A stretch of DNA of 64,000 nucleotides from Nocardioides currus. Lineage in GTDB: Bacteria > Actinomycetota > Actinomycetes > Propionibacteriales > Nocardioidaceae. Numbering within the stretch: the stretch's first letter is position 1; every line of letters starts with the position of its first letter. Below the pieces are notes generated by a model, which had not been told where the DNA came from, made no database searches, and saw nothing but the letters and a program-made list of their open reading frames with translations. The translations under genes were made by a program, and so were the position numbers. This document shows positions 33,682 to 42,527 of this stretch, piece by piece. The stretch spans positions 131,999 to 195,998 of the forward strand of contig NZ_PYXZ01000007.1 of NCBI RefSeq assembly GCF_003057875.1, written 5' to 3'.

Positions 33682-33687
33682 AGTCTA
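33682..33687 (-). promoter_or_regulatory. Putative -10 TAGACT of efp-nusB
   Basis: On the minus strand TAGACT lies 72 nt before ATG 33609. It predicts a leadered transcript, unlike most genes here. Confidence 0.4.
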
Positions 33688-33722
33688 GGGGGCGAGGGCC
33701 CCGGTCCCGGAATCGCCCGGCG

Positions 33723-34001
33723 TCACCGGTGGGTGCGCCACCGCTCGGCCGCCGCGTCGGCGGCCAGCGAGATCAGGCGGGTGATCTCGGGGCGGTCGGG
33801 CACCGGGAACGACGTGTAGCCGCCGCGACCGCCGGCGACCGGACGGCCGTAGGCCTTGGCCGCGAGGGAGCCGTCGGGCAGCATCCGCACGTTCAGGGTC
33901 TGCAGCTCGAACTCCTCACCGCGGCGGGTGTCGGTCCAGCGCAGGTGCTCGGGAACCGTCACGTTGATCGCCATCGCGCTGACCTCGACCTCGTCGTCCA
34001 T
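33723..34001 (-). CDS. Small conserved-looking protein of unknown function
   Basis: The 92-residue soluble protein (MDDEVEVSAMAINVTVPEHLRWTD...) has a beta-strand-rich middle (FELQTLNVRMLPDGSLAAKAYGRPV) and a C-terminal helix ending ERWRTHR. No family recognised. It follows the SCO7613-like gene by 28 bp in the same direction and is probably co-transcribed with it. Confidence 0.65.
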   Translation of the reverse strand: MDDEVEVSAMAINVTVPEHLRWTDTRRGEEFELQTLNVRMLPDGSLAAKAYGRPVAGGRGGYTSFPVPDRPEITRLISLAADAAAERWRTHR

Positions 34002-34029
34002 GGTCCCAGTCCACCATGTCGAGCCCGCG

Positions 34030-36471
34030 TCACCGCAGGCCTCGGACGTACGACGACACCCGCCTGATCTCCTGCAGGCGCTGCTCCCAGGTCACGCCGA
34101 CCACGGTCAGCGCCAGCCCGACGAGGCCGATCATCATCCACTGCGGCAGCACCTGGGCGTACGTCGCCTCACGCAGCACCACGAGGGCGCCGACGCCCGC
34201 CCCGGCGACGAGCGGGGCGGCCCAGCCGCGGGTCAGGCCGACGGCGACGAGCACCACGCAGGCCAGGCCGAGCAGGACGGCGCGGAGGCTGACCGGGTCG
34301 ACGAGCACCAGCAGCAGCGACGGCACCAACGCGAGGCCGAGCCCGGGGGCCAGGGTCGTGATGCTCGACTCGTGGCCGCGCAGCAGCGCGACCGTGCCGA
34401 CGACGAGGAGGACCACCGCCAGGGGCAGCGTGTAGGCCTCGACGGTCTCCACACCGACCTGTTGGAGCCGGATCCACTGCGCGAGCGTCAGCAGCGCCAG
34501 GCCCACCCACCCGAGGTGGCGGCGGGCCGGGTGCAGCAGCGCCGAGGCGGTGGCCGCGACGCCTGCCGTCGTGAGGTCGATCGCGAGCCAGGTCTGGTCG
34601 AGCGTCCCGGTCGAGAACACCGAGCCGCCGACCGCCAGCGCGGCGCCCACGGCGGCGCCGGCCTCGCGCTCGAGGCGGGGCATCGCCACGATGGCCACCC
34701 CGAGGACGAGCAGCACCGGCAGGGCTCGTACGGCGATGTCCAGCCCGGCCAGGTGCCCGGCGGTCCAGACGAGACCCGCGGCGGACACCGGAGCCAGCAG
34801 GGCGCCGAGACCGGCGAGCTCCTCGGCGACGGCCCGACCGCGGAGCTCCAGCGCCACGGTCGCGGCCGTCAGCAGCGCGAGCAGGACGAGCGTGATCCAG
34901 TCGCTGGCCAGCCCCGCGACCTGGGCGAGCGCGAAGACCCCAGCCGCCACGGCGAGCAGGTCGCGGCGGCCGAGCCAGGCCCCCGCGGCGGCCAGCACGG
35001 CCGCCGCGACGACGAGGGCGCTGACCGCGACGACCAGGGGCACGGCGTACACCGAGGGCACGAGCGCCACCGCGACGAGGAGCGCGGACGCACCCGGCAC
35101 GACGAGCCGGCGCGGCTCACGACCGGCGCAGAGCGCCAGGGTGGCCACGGTCCCCACGACGCCGATCACTCCGGCCGGGAGCAGCAGCGGCCAGGTCCAG
35201 GGCACGTCGGGGGCGTCGAGCCGGTCCAGCACCCCCACCGACCAGGGTTCGTGGAGCACGAGCTCGCCGACGGCGACCACGAGCAGCCGCACCACGCTGA
35301 CGGACAGGCCGAGGGCCGCGACGACCGACGGAGCAGCGCACACCCAGCGCCAGTCGCCGGGCAGACGGGTCGCGAGGACGCCGAACCCGAGCACCACGCC
35401 GAGCTCGACCAGCGCGAGCTGCGTCGGGGACTCGTCGAAGACGGGTGCGGTGACGACGAGGGTGCCGAGGAAGACGGCCGTGGCGGCGGCGACGACGCGC
35501 AGCTCGTGCGGGACGGCCCCGATGCCCGCCGCCGCGGCGACCAGGAGGGTGGCCACGAGGAGCGGCCACACGGCCAGGTCGCCCCACAGGTGGGCGATGC
35601 TGAGCTCGTCGACCCGCACGACACCGATGGCCACCAGCATCAACCACGCGATGGCGGCGCCGCCGGAGGCGACCACGGCCAGCACCTGCTGGGCGAGCGC
35701 GTGACCGGCGGCGGCACCCAGTCCGAGGACCACGAGCGCGGCCACCGCGCCGACGGCCTCGCCCCGGTCGATCAGGTCGTTGACGAACACCGCCGACGTG
35801 CCGAGGGCGATCGCGGCGATCACCTCGGCGCTGGTCAGGGTGGCGACGGGCGTGGTCGTGGCCCACCGGGCGACGGCCATGCCCGCGGCGGCGACGAGCA
35901 GGCCGGCCAGCACCAGGAAGGCAGGGTCGCCGAGATCGCCGAGCCACCCCGCGTTCCAGGCGCCGCCGAGGTCGAGCGCGAACAGCCCGAGGGTCACGGA
36001 GCCGAGCGCCTCGGCGCCGGCGCGGAGGTCGCGACGGGCGACCACGACCGTGAGCGCACCGGCGACGGCGGTGAAGAGCACGAGGACGACGGTCCGGCCG
36101 TCGACGCCGAGGGCCGCCCAGGCGACGGCCAGGAACACCAGGGCCGCGACGAGCAGGCACAGCGCACCGAGGCCGAGGAGGATCCGCGGCACCGACGCGG
36201 CGCTGAGGCCGGGGCGGGCGGGGCCGACAGGCTGGTGCTGGGGAGGGACGTACGTCGACCGGGCCGGCCGGTCGAGGACCGAGATCGTCTGGGGCGCCCG
36301 GCCTGCGGCGTACAGGTCGGACACGAGCCGGTCGACCTGCTGGAGGGCGCGGAAGACCTGCAGGGGCGCCGGTCCGGTCAGGGACAGGCCACAGGCGGAG
36401 CAGGAGAGCGCCGGGTCGTCGAGGTCCGCACGGCAACCGGGGCAGGCACGCTGGTCGGCATAGGTGAACAT
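34030..36471 (-). CDS. SCO7613-like polytopic membrane protein with N-terminal zinc ribbon
   Basis: The 813-residue protein starts with a CxxC...CxxC zinc ribbon (C10, C13, C24, C27) and a short amphipathic helix (APLQVFRALQQVDRLVSDLY). The remainder, from about residue 95, is an almost unbroken series of roughly two dozen membrane helices rich in Ala, Val, Leu and Gly. This is the architecture of actinobacterial SCO7613 C-terminal-domain membrane proteins. Function is unknown. The minus-strand start at 36471 faces the divergent gene at 36589. Confidence 0.8.
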   Translation of the reverse strand: MFTYADQRACPGCRADLDDPALSCSACGLSLTGPAPLQVFRALQQVDRLVSDLYAAGRAPQTISVLDRPARSTYVPPQHQPVGPARPGLSAASVPRILLGLGALCLLVAALVFLAVAWAALGVDGRTVVLVLFTAVAGALTVVVARRDLRAGAEALGSVTLGLFALDLGGAWNAGWLGDLGDPAFLVLAGLLVAAAGMAVARWATTTPVATLTSAEVIAAIALGTSAVFVNDLIDRGEAVGAVAALVVLGLGAAAGHALAQQVLAVVASGGAAIAWLMLVAIGVVRVDELSIAHLWGDLAVWPLLVATLLVAAAAGIGAVPHELRVVAAATAVFLGTLVVTAPVFDESPTQLALVELGVVLGFGVLATRLPGDWRWVCAAPSVVAALGLSVSVVRLLVVAVGELVLHEPWSVGVLDRLDAPDVPWTWPLLLPAGVIGVVGTVATLALCAGREPRRLVVPGASALLVAVALVPSVYAVPLVVAVSALVVAAAVLAAAGAWLGRRDLLAVAAGVFALAQVAGLASDWITLVLLALLTAATVALELRGRAVAEELAGLGALLAPVSAAGLVWTAGHLAGLDIAVRALPVLLVLGVAIVAMPRLEREAGAAVGAALAVGGSVFSTGTLDQTWLAIDLTTAGVAATASALLHPARRHLGWVGLALLTLAQWIRLQQVGVETVEAYTLPLAVVLLVVGTVALLRGHESSITTLAPGLGLALVPSLLLVLVDPVSLRAVLLGLACVVLVAVGLTRGWAAPLVAGAGVGALVVLREATYAQVLPQWMMIGLVGLALTVVGVTWEQRLQEIRRVSSYVRGLR

Positions 36472-36535
36472 GGGGCGATCGTCTCGTGCCGGCGAGGTCC
36501 GGCGCGTGAGTACGGGCCCCCAGATGTCAGTTCGC

Positions 36536-36554
36536 CATGACCTGTGACGTCATG
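36536..36554. promoter_or_regulatory. Inverted repeat in a divergent promoter region
   Basis: CATGAC-ctgtgac-GTCATG is a 6-bp perfect inverted repeat containing TGACGTCA (36545-36552). It is centred between the divergent starts at 36471 and 36589 and could be an operator, perhaps for the XRE regulator encoded two genes downstream. Confidence 0.4.
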
Positions 36555-36588
36555 GACCCGGCGCGCACCTCGCGCCGAGGGTGAGGTC

Positions 36589-37002
36589 ATGACGACGACA
36601 ACGACCACCACCACCGCCCGCGCGCCCCGCGCGATCACCCACGCCGCAGCCCGGCCGTTCCTGCTGACGGACGCGGGCCTGACGGCCGGCAACGGACTGG
36701 CCTACCTCGTGGCTGCGCCATGGTTGTCCGGCCTCCTCGGCACCGACACCTCCCTGCTCGTCGGCCTCGGAGCGTTCCTGCTCGTGGTGGGCGCCGGCGT
36801 GGGGTGGCTGGCCACCCGCCGACCGGTGCCGCGCGGCCCGGTCCTCGAGCTGGCTGCCCTCAACGCCGTCTGGGTGCTGGCCAGCCTCGGCTACGCCGTC
36901 CTCGGGGACCTGACCACGGTCGGCCGGGTCTGGGACGTGTTGCAGGCGGTCCTGGTCGGTGCGTTCGCCACCGGACAGGCCTGGCTGGCGCGACGCGGCT
37001 GA
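36589..37002 (+). CDS. Four-helix membrane protein
   Basis: The 137-residue protein has a Thr-rich start and four predicted membrane segments (about 23-45, 49-70, 78-99, 106-124). Family not recognised with certainty; it resembles SPW-repeat-like integral membrane proteins. GAGG-containing sequence lies just upstream of ATG 36589. It is 13 bp ahead of the XRE regulator gene in the same direction. Confidence 0.75.
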   Translation: MTTTTTTTTARAPRAITHAAARPFLLTDAGLTAGNGLAYLVAAPWLSGLLGTDTSLLVGLGAFLLVVGAGVGWLATRRPVPRGPVLELAALNAVWVLASLGYAVLGDLTTVGRVWDVLQAVLVGAFATGQAWLARRG

Positions 37003-37008
37003 CACGAT
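37003..37008 (+). promoter_or_regulatory. Leaderless-type -10 CACGAT
   Basis: CACGAT spans the stop codon of the previous gene and ends 7 nt before ATG 37016. It favours this ATG over the one at 37007. Confidence 0.4.
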
Positions 37009-37015
37009 GGCGTCC

Positions 37016-37810
37016 ATGACGGTGGAGCCCGATCTGCAGCAGGACCACGTGGGCGCGCTGGTGCGACGCTGGCGGGAGCGCCGGCGGCTGTCGCAGCAGG
37101 CCCTGTCCGAGCGGTGCGGCGTGTCGACGCGGCACCTGTCCTTCATCGAGACCGGCAAGTCGGTGCCGAGCCCGACGATGATCGGCCAGCTCGGGCACGC
37201 GCTCGACGTGCCGCTGCGGGTGCAACGGCGCATGTTCACCGCCGCCGGGTTCGTGCCGAGCGCCTCCGAGATGCCGCTGGACTCCCCCGCCCTCGCGCAG
37301 GTCAACGAGGCCCTCGAGCTGATCCTCGCCGGGCACGAGCCCTATCCCGCGCTCGTCATCGACGGTGGCTGGGACCTGGTCGCGGCCAACGAGGCGGCGT
37401 ACAGGCTGCTCACCGACCTGCCCGCCGACCTCCTCGAGCCACCCGTCAACGTGGTGCGCCTCTCGCTCGACCCGCGCGGCCTCGCGCCCCGGATCGTCAA
37501 CCTCGACGAGTGGCGCGCGGGGATCCTGGGGCGCATCCAGCACGAGCACGACGCCTCCGGCGACCCGCGCCTGGGGGCACTCCTCGCCGACCACCCGCCC
37601 CCGCGGCACACCGCGCCTCCCGACATCGTGCTGACGGTGCGCTTCCGGATGGGTGACGACGTGCTGTCGTTCCTCACCACCACCACGGTGTTCGGCACCC
37701 CGCGCGACGTCACGGTCGCGGAGCTGGCGATCGAGGCGCTCTATCCCGCCGATGCGGGGACGCGCGATCAGCTGATGGCGGCGGCGAGGGCGGACAGCGC
37801 GTCGCGGTAG
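37016..37810 (+). CDS. XRE-family regulator with MmyB-like ligand-binding domain
   Basis: The 264-residue protein has an N-terminal helix-turn-helix (VGALVRRWRERRRLSQQALSERCGVSTRHLSFIETGKSVPSPTMIGQL, about 12-62). An MmyB-type PAS-like ligand domain follows (YPALVIDGGWDLVAANEAAYRLL, WRAGILGRIQHEH), a domain reported to bind fatty acids in relatives. The target is probably the membrane protein gene upstream. Its last 43 bp are antisense to the 3' end of aroQ. Confidence 0.88.
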   Translation: MTVEPDLQQDHVGALVRRWRERRRLSQQALSERCGVSTRHLSFIETGKSVPSPTMIGQLGHALDVPLRVQRRMFTAAGFVPSASEMPLDSPALAQVNEALELILAGHEPYPALVIDGGWDLVAANEAAYRLLTDLPADLLEPPVNVVRLSLDPRGLAPRIVNLDEWRAGILGRIQHEHDASGDPRLGALLADHPPPRHTAPPDIVLTVRFRMGDDVLSFLTTTTVFGTPRDVTVAELAIEALYPADAGTRDQLMAAARADSASR

Positions 37811-38205
37811 CCGTCGATCCCCCGGCCCGCGATCGTCTCGATCGCGTGCGGCTCGACGACCGAGGTGTGGCGGAACTCCTCCGCACGCTGCTTGGGGTCG
37901 GAGATGTGGACCTCCACGAGTGGCGCGGTGAGCTGGGCGCAGGCGTCCCAGAGAGCCAGTGAGTAGTGCGTCCACGCGCCGGCGTTGAGCACGACCGCGA
38001 CGCCGTCGTCGGCCGCCGCGTTGAGCCAGTCGAGCAGGTCGCCCTCGTGGTTGGTCTGCCGCACCTCGACGTCCAGCCCGAGCTCTGCTCCCCACGCCAC
38101 GCACAGGTCGGCGAGCTCGGCGTGGGTGGTCGAGCCGTAGATCTCCGGCTGCCGGCGACCGAGCCGCCCGAGGTTGGGGCCGTTGAGGACGAGCACCTGC
38201 GTCAT
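37768..38205 (-). CDS. aroQ: Type II 3-dehydroquinate dehydratase
   Basis: The 145-residue protein shows LNGPNLGRLGRRQPEIYGS with the catalytic Tyr, NAGAWTHYSLALWDA and VEVHISDPKQRAEEFRHTSVV with the catalytic His. Length fits the dodecameric type II enzyme, which dehydrates 3-dehydroquinate in the shikimate pathway. Its ATG overlaps the DUF402 stop (ATGA). It is the last gene of the aro operon, and TACGCT 6 nt upstream may give it an additional internal leaderless promoter. Confidence 0.95.
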   Translation of the reverse strand: MTQVLVLNGPNLGRLGRRQPEIYGSTTHAELADLCVAWGAELGLDVEVRQTNHEGDLLDWLNAAADDGVAVVLNAGAWTHYSLALWDACAQLTAPLVEVHISDPKQRAEEFRHTSVVEPHAIETIAGRGIDGYRDALSALAAAIS

Positions 38206-38990
38206 GTCGGCAGCGTAGTGGCGCGGGCGGTCCGGACCTCGTCGATGTCCGGTAGCGCGAGGGCCGTCCAGTCGGAGGGCGGGCTCCAGCGGGTCCACTC
38301 CTCGTCCAGCGGCCAGTCGCGGCCCTCCACCAGCTCGGACCGTGCCCACTCGGCGGCGGCGTGGATCTCGCCGGCCGTCTCGACGGAGTAGTGCCCGCCC
38401 GTCACCGCGCCCTCGACCTCGTCGGCGTCCTTGAGCCACAGCTCACCCGACGGCTCGAGCCACAGGTCCAGGGTCAGGTCGCGGGTGGCGAGCTCCCCGT
38501 CCCGCCGCCGGTGCGGCAGCTCGAGGTTGACGTAGTGCCCGGCGAAGGCACCGTCGTCCTCCCAGAAGAGCCACACCGACCAGGGGCGGCCGGTCGGCGC
38601 GATCCGCAGGATGCCGCCGCCGTGCCAGGGGCGGACCGTGGGCACCCGCTCGCACCTGACGCGCTCCACCGGCGGACGGTCACGCAGCGGGACGCCGTCC
38701 GCGGGGAGCCAGACGATGCCCTCGCTGCCCGGTGCCAACCACGCCACCAGCCCGCGCTCGTCGTCTCGCACGACACGGAGCGACTCGAGTCCCCGCCCGT
38801 AACGCCACAGCAGCACGCCCCCGGGGTCGAGGAACGGTGGCGAACCGGCTGCCGGCCAGTCGGCGCCGACATTGCGCTCGCTCTCGAGGAGCGACAGGTC
38901 GACCGGTCGCGGTGACGCTGTCCCCGTGAGGCGGACCATGCTCCCGCCGGACTCGCTGACTGCCGTGTCGTCGCCCGAGGCCTGAGTCAC
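38202..38990 (-). CDS. DUF402 domain protein
   Basis: The 262-residue protein carries a DUF402 (FomD-like) domain in its second half: GRPWSVWLFWEDDGAFAGHYVNLELPHRR and TLDLWLEPSGELWLKDADEVE. DUF402 proteins include nucleotide diphosphatases and FomD, which releases CMP. The N-terminal 90 residues may be a related beta-barrel. GTG 38990 overlaps the aroB stop by 4 bp, tying it to aromatic biosynthesis genes by transcription rather than known chemistry. Confidence 0.85.
   Translation of the reverse strand: MTQASGDDTAVSESGGSMVRLTGTASPRPVDLSLLESERNVGADWPAAGSPPFLDPGGVLLWRYGRGLESLRVVRDDERGLVAWLAPGSEGIVWLPADGVPLRDRPPVERVRCERVPTVRPWHGGGILRIAPTGRPWSVWLFWEDDGAFAGHYVNLELPHRRRDGELATRDLTLDLWLEPSGELWLKDADEVEGAVTGGHYSVETAGEIHAAAEWARSELVEGRDWPLDEEWTRWSPPSDWTALALPDIDEVRTARATTLPT
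38212..38217 (-). promoter_or_regulatory. Possible internal -10 TACGCT before aroQ
   Basis: On the minus strand TACGCT lies 6 nt before ATG 38205, inside the 3' end of the DUF402 gene. Confidence 0.35.
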
Positions 38991-40087
38991 GCCCGCGAGG
39001 CTAGCGCGTCGTACGCCGCCCGCAGGTCGTGCTCGCTCGGCCCCGCGAGGATCCGCGGCGTCGCCAGGTCGTCGAGCACCACGAAGCGCAGCTGGTTGCC
39101 GCGCGTCTTCTTGTCGACCCTCATCGCGTCGAGGAGGTCCTCGAACGACGCGTCGGCATAGGTGGTCGGCAGCCCGACGCGACCGAAGGCCGCACGGTGC
39201 CGCTCGACCAGCGCCGGATCCAGGGAGCCCGCGCGGGCGGCCAGCTCGGCGACGTACACCGCACCGATGGCCACCGCCTCACCGTGCCGCACGGCGTAGC
39301 CGCTGGCACGCTCGATGGCGTGCGCGAGGGTGTGGCCGTAGTTGAGGACCTCGCGGCCCGGGTGGCCGTCGACGCCTCCGGTCTCCTTGAGGTCGTCGAC
39401 GACGACGTCGATCTTGACCCGGATCGCCCGCTCGATCAGCTCGCGGGTGACGTCGGAGTCGGCGGTCAGCGCTTCGGGCTCGGTGCCCTCGACGAGGTCC
39501 AGGATGGCCGGGTCGGCGATGAAACCGCACTTGACGACCTCGCCCAGCCCGGCGACGAACTCGTCGCGCGGCAGCGTCGACAGCAGGGACAGGTCGCACA
39601 GGACGCCCGCGGGCTCGTGGAAGGAGCCGACGAGGTTCTTGCCGGCTCCGGTGTTGATGCCCGTCTTGCCGCCGACGGCGGCGTCGACCATGGCCAGGAC
39701 GGTGGTGGGCACGTGGACCACGCGCACTCCCCGCAGCCAGGTCGCCGCGACGAACCCGCCGAGGTCGGTGGTCGCGCCGCCACCGAAGGTGACGACCGCG
39801 TCGGAACGGGTGAAACCGCTCTCCCCCAGCGCCTCCCAGCAGTCGGAGGCGACCGGGGCGGTCTTGGCGCGCTCGCCGTCGGGGAGACCGAGCGCGAGGA
39901 CGTCGTAGTGCTCGACGAGCAGGTCGACGAGCGGCTGCACCTGCTCGGCCAGCTCGCCGGAATAGAGCACCGCCACCCGCTGCACCGACTCGCCGAGCAC
40001 GACGGGCAGCCGGTCGGCGAGGTCGTGGCCCACCAGGACGTCGTACGGCGCTGCGCCCCCGACGTGGAGGGTCGTGGTCTCGCTCAT
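38987..40087 (-). CDS. aroB: 3-dehydroquinate synthase
   Basis: The 366-residue protein has DGERAKTAPVASDCWEALGESGFTRSDAVVTFGGGATTDLGGFVAATWLRG, VDAAVGGKTGINTGAGKNLVGSFHEP and EVLNYGHTLAHAIERASGYAVRHGEAVAIG. These supply the NAD site and the zinc ligands (Glu, His, His). It converts DAHP to 3-dehydroquinate. ATG 40087 overlaps the aroK stop (ATGA) and the C-terminus overlaps DUF402. Confidence 0.97.
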   Translation of the reverse strand: MSETTTLHVGGAAPYDVLVGHDLADRLPVVLGESVQRVAVLYSGELAEQVQPLVDLLVEHYDVLALGLPDGERAKTAPVASDCWEALGESGFTRSDAVVTFGGGATTDLGGFVAATWLRGVRVVHVPTTVLAMVDAAVGGKTGINTGAGKNLVGSFHEPAGVLCDLSLLSTLPRDEFVAGLGEVVKCGFIADPAILDLVEGTEPEALTADSDVTRELIERAIRVKIDVVVDDLKETGGVDGHPGREVLNYGHTLAHAIERASGYAVRHGEAVAIGAVYVAELAARAGSLDPALVERHRAAFGRVGLPTTYADASFEDLLDAMRVDKKTRGNQLRFVVLDDLATPRILAGPSEHDLRAAYDALASRA

Positions 40088-40584
40088 CGGAGGGCCTCCA
40101 CGATGTGCGCTGCGACCTCGTCGGGGGTGCGGTCGTCGGTGTCGACGACGAGGGTGGCGGCGGCCTCGTAGACCGGCGTGCGCTCGTCGAGCAGCGCCTT
40201 GATGCGGGACCGGACGTTGCCGAGCAGGAGCGGACGGCCGACGCCGAGCCCGACCCGCTTGACGGCGTCGGACAGCCCGACGCGCAGGAAGACGACGGTG
40301 TGCCCGGCGAGGAGCTCGCGGGTGGCCGGGTCGAGCACCGCTCCCCCGCCGAGCGACAGAACGCCGTCGTGGGTCGCGAGCGCGTCGGCGACGGCGGCCG
40401 CTTCGAGTGCGCGGAAGTGGGCCTCGCCGGAGTCGACGAAGATCTCGGACACCTCGCGCCCCTCGCTCGCCTCGATGTCGGCGTCAGTGTCGCGGGAGGG
40501 CACGCCCCACGCGTCGGCGAGCAGACCGGCGACGGTGGTCTTGCCGGCGCCCATCGGACCGATCAGGACGACCTTCGGTGTCAC
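40084..40584 (-). CDS. aroK: Shikimate kinase
   Basis: The 166-residue protein has the Walker [18 protein letters not shown], shikimate-binding DTDADIE and [15 protein letters not shown], and the lid [12 protein letters not shown]. It phosphorylates shikimate at the 3-hydroxyl. GTG 40584 overlaps the aroC stop (GTGA); a longer frame is discounted because it only reads antisense-like Arg-rich sequence. Confidence 0.96.
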   Translation of the reverse strand: MTPKVVLIGPMGAGKTTVAGLLADAWGVPSRDTDADIEASEGREVSEIFVDSGEAHFRALEAAAVADALATHDGVLSLGGGAVLDPATRELLAGHTVVFLRVGLSDAVKRVGLGVGRPLLLGNVRSRIKALLDERTPVYEAAATLVVDTDDRTPDEVAAHIVEALR

Positions 40585-41759
40585 CTGAACCTCAGCGTGT
40601 CGAGGTAGCTCTCGGCGTTGCGCCGGGTCTCGCGCACCGAGTCGCCGCCGAACTTCTCCACGACCGCCTCGGCCAGCACGAGCGCGACCATCGCCTCGGC
40701 GACGATGCCGGCGGCAGGAACGGCGCACACGTCGGAGCGCTGGTGGTGCGCGAGAGCCTCCTCACCGGTGGCGACGTCGACGGTGCGGAGCGCGCGCGGC
40801 ACGGTGGCGATCGGCTTCATCGCGGCGCGGACGCGGAGGATCTCGCCGGTCGTCATGCCGCCCTCGGTGCCACCCGAGCGGCCGGAGGTGCGGCGCAGGC
40901 CCTCGGCCGTCGGGACGATCTCGTCGTGCGCCAGCGAGCCGGGCGTGGCGGCGGTGGCGAAGCCGTCGCCGACCTCGACGCCCTTGATCGCCTGGATGCC
41001 CATCAGCGCGCCGGCGAGGCGCGAGTCGAGGCGGCGGTCCCAGTGCACGTGGGAGCCCAGGCCCGGCGGCAGGCCGTGGACGACGACCTCGACGACGCCG
41101 CCGAGGGTGTCGCCGTCCTTGTGGGCCTGGTCGATCCGCTCGACCATCGCGGCGCTCGCCTCGGGGTCGAGGCACCGGACCGGGTCGGCATCGAGGCGGT
41201 CGACGTCGGCCGGGTCGGGGAGCGAGCCGCCCGGGGCGGGCACGCCGCCGAGCTCGACGACGTGGCTGACGATCTCGGCCCCGACCGACTGGAAGAGGAA
41301 GTGCGCGGCGACGCGACCCAGCGCGACGCGGGCGGCGGTCTCACGCGCGGAGGCACGCTCGAGGATGGGGCGGGCCTCGTCGAAGTCGTACTTCTGCATC
41401 CCCGCCAGGTCGGCGTGGCCGGGGCGGGGACGCGTGAGGGCGGCGTTGCGGGCCAGCACGTCGAGCTCGGCGGGGTCGACCGGGTCGGCCGACATCACCT
41501 TCTCCCACTTGGGCCACTCGGTGTTACCGACCTGGATGGCCACGGGGCCGCCCATGGTCTCGCCGTGACGGACGCCGCCGACGATCGTGACCTCGTCGGC
41601 CTCGAACTTCATCCGGGCGCCGCGGCCGTAGCCCAGCCGGCGACGCGCCAGCGCGTCGGAGATGTCGGCGGTGGTGATCCGGACGTGGGCGGGAAGTCCC
41701 TCGAGGATGGCGACCAGGGAGGGGCCGTGGGACTCGCCCGCAGTGAGCCAACGCAGCAT
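40581..41759 (-). CDS. aroC: Chorismate synthase
   Basis: The 392-residue protein opens [24 protein letters not shown] and includes [54 protein letters not shown] and [17 protein letters not shown], the FMN- and EPSP-binding signatures. It makes chorismate from EPSP. It is separated by 66 bp from the prepilin peptidase gene upstream, the only gap in this aro block. Confidence 0.97.
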   Translation of the reverse strand: MLRWLTAGESHGPSLVAILEGLPAHVRITTADISDALARRRLGYGRGARMKFEADEVTIVGGVRHGETMGGPVAIQVGNTEWPKWEKVMSADPVDPAELDVLARNAALTRPRPGHADLAGMQKYDFDEARPILERASARETAARVALGRVAAHFLFQSVGAEIVSHVVELGGVPAPGGSLPDPADVDRLDADPVRCLDPEASAAMVERIDQAHKDGDTLGGVVEVVVHGLPPGLGSHVHWDRRLDSRLAGALMGIQAIKGVEVGDGFATAATPGSLAHDEIVPTAEGLRRTSGRSGGTEGGMTTGEILRVRAAMKPIATVPRALRTVDVATGEEALAHHQRSDVCAVPAAGIVAEAMVALVLAEAVVEKFGGDSVRETRRNAESYLDTLRFR

Positions 41760-41825
41760 GGGCGCAGTCTTTCACGCGAGGTCGAGCGGCCGGCTCCGGC
41801 CGCCCCGCGGCGAGATCACGCGCCG

Positions 41826-42527
41826 TCAGGCGCCGAGGTCGCCCCACATCCACGTCGAGAACGCGGGTCCCGCCACGATCCCGATGAGGGCACCGATCAG
41901 CATCCACGGCCCGAACGGGTTGTGGCGCCGGTCGATGACCTTGAGCAGCACGAGCACGACGCCGCCGACCCCGCCCAGCAGGAACGCCGACCAGCCACCG
42001 AGGGCGAGCTCGCCCCAGCCGAGGTAGCCCAGGACGATGCCCAGGATCCCGCTGAGCCGCACGTCGCCGTACCCCATGCCGGCCGGGTAGACGAGCCACA
42101 GCAGCACGTAGATGCCGCCCATGACCGCCCAGCCGATCGCCGCGCGCAGCAGCAGCCGCGGCTCGCCGCTCGCGAGCGCCGCGACGACCACGAGCGGGAC
42201 GAGCGCGAGGTAGGTCGGGGCGATGATCCGCGTCGGCAGCAGGCGGGTGCGCCAGTCGATCAGGGCCAGCGCGACCCCCACCGGCACCAGCGGGACCAGG
42301 AACAGCAGGGGCCAGTCGAGCCCGATCGCCCCGCCGACGAGCGCGCCGACGACGGCGCAGACGACGACGGAGACGAGCGCGAGCCGCGGGGCCGCGGCGA
42401 TCCGCGCGTAGGGGATCTTGTCGTCGGCCGGCTCGGGCGGCTCGGGCACCCAGGCGATGAGCCGCGGCACCAGCGCGCCGAGCGCGCCGCACACGAGGGC
42501 CGCGACGAGCGCGCCGGTGGGGCTCAC
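41826..42527 (-). CDS. A24-family prepilin peptidase-like membrane protein
   Basis: The 233-residue protein has about seven membrane helices and the two aspartate motifs of A24 peptidases, ALIDWRTRLLPTRII and GMGYGDVRLSGILG. The N-terminal methyltransferase domain of PilD is missing, as in the short TadV/actinobacterial type. It would cleave type IV or Flp prepilins at the membrane, but no pilin gene is nearby. GTG 42527 overlaps the aroE stop, so it is co-expressed with shikimate genes. Confidence 0.88.
   Translation of the reverse strand: MSPTGALVAALVCGALGALVPRLIAWVPEPPEPADDKIPYARIAAAPRLALVSVVVCAVVGALVGGAIGLDWPLLFLVPLVPVGVALALIDWRTRLLPTRIIAPTYLALVPLVVVAALASGEPRLLLRAAIGWAVMGGIYVLLWLVYPAGMGYGDVRLSGILGIVLGYLGWGELALGGWSAFLLGGVGGVVLVLLKVIDRRHNPFGPWMLIGALIGIVAGPAFSTWMWGDLGA

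Noticed and set aside
34030..36471. Multidrug efflux or polysaccharide transporter for the large membrane protein
   Set aside because: The N-terminal zinc ribbon and unbroken helix series fit the SCO7613-like group; no transporter motifs are present.
33856..36540. Long open frame antisense to the SCO7613-like membrane protein
   Set aside because: The opposite strand of Ala/Val/Leu codons gives the Arg/Gln/His/Gly-rich string seen here; it is not a protein.
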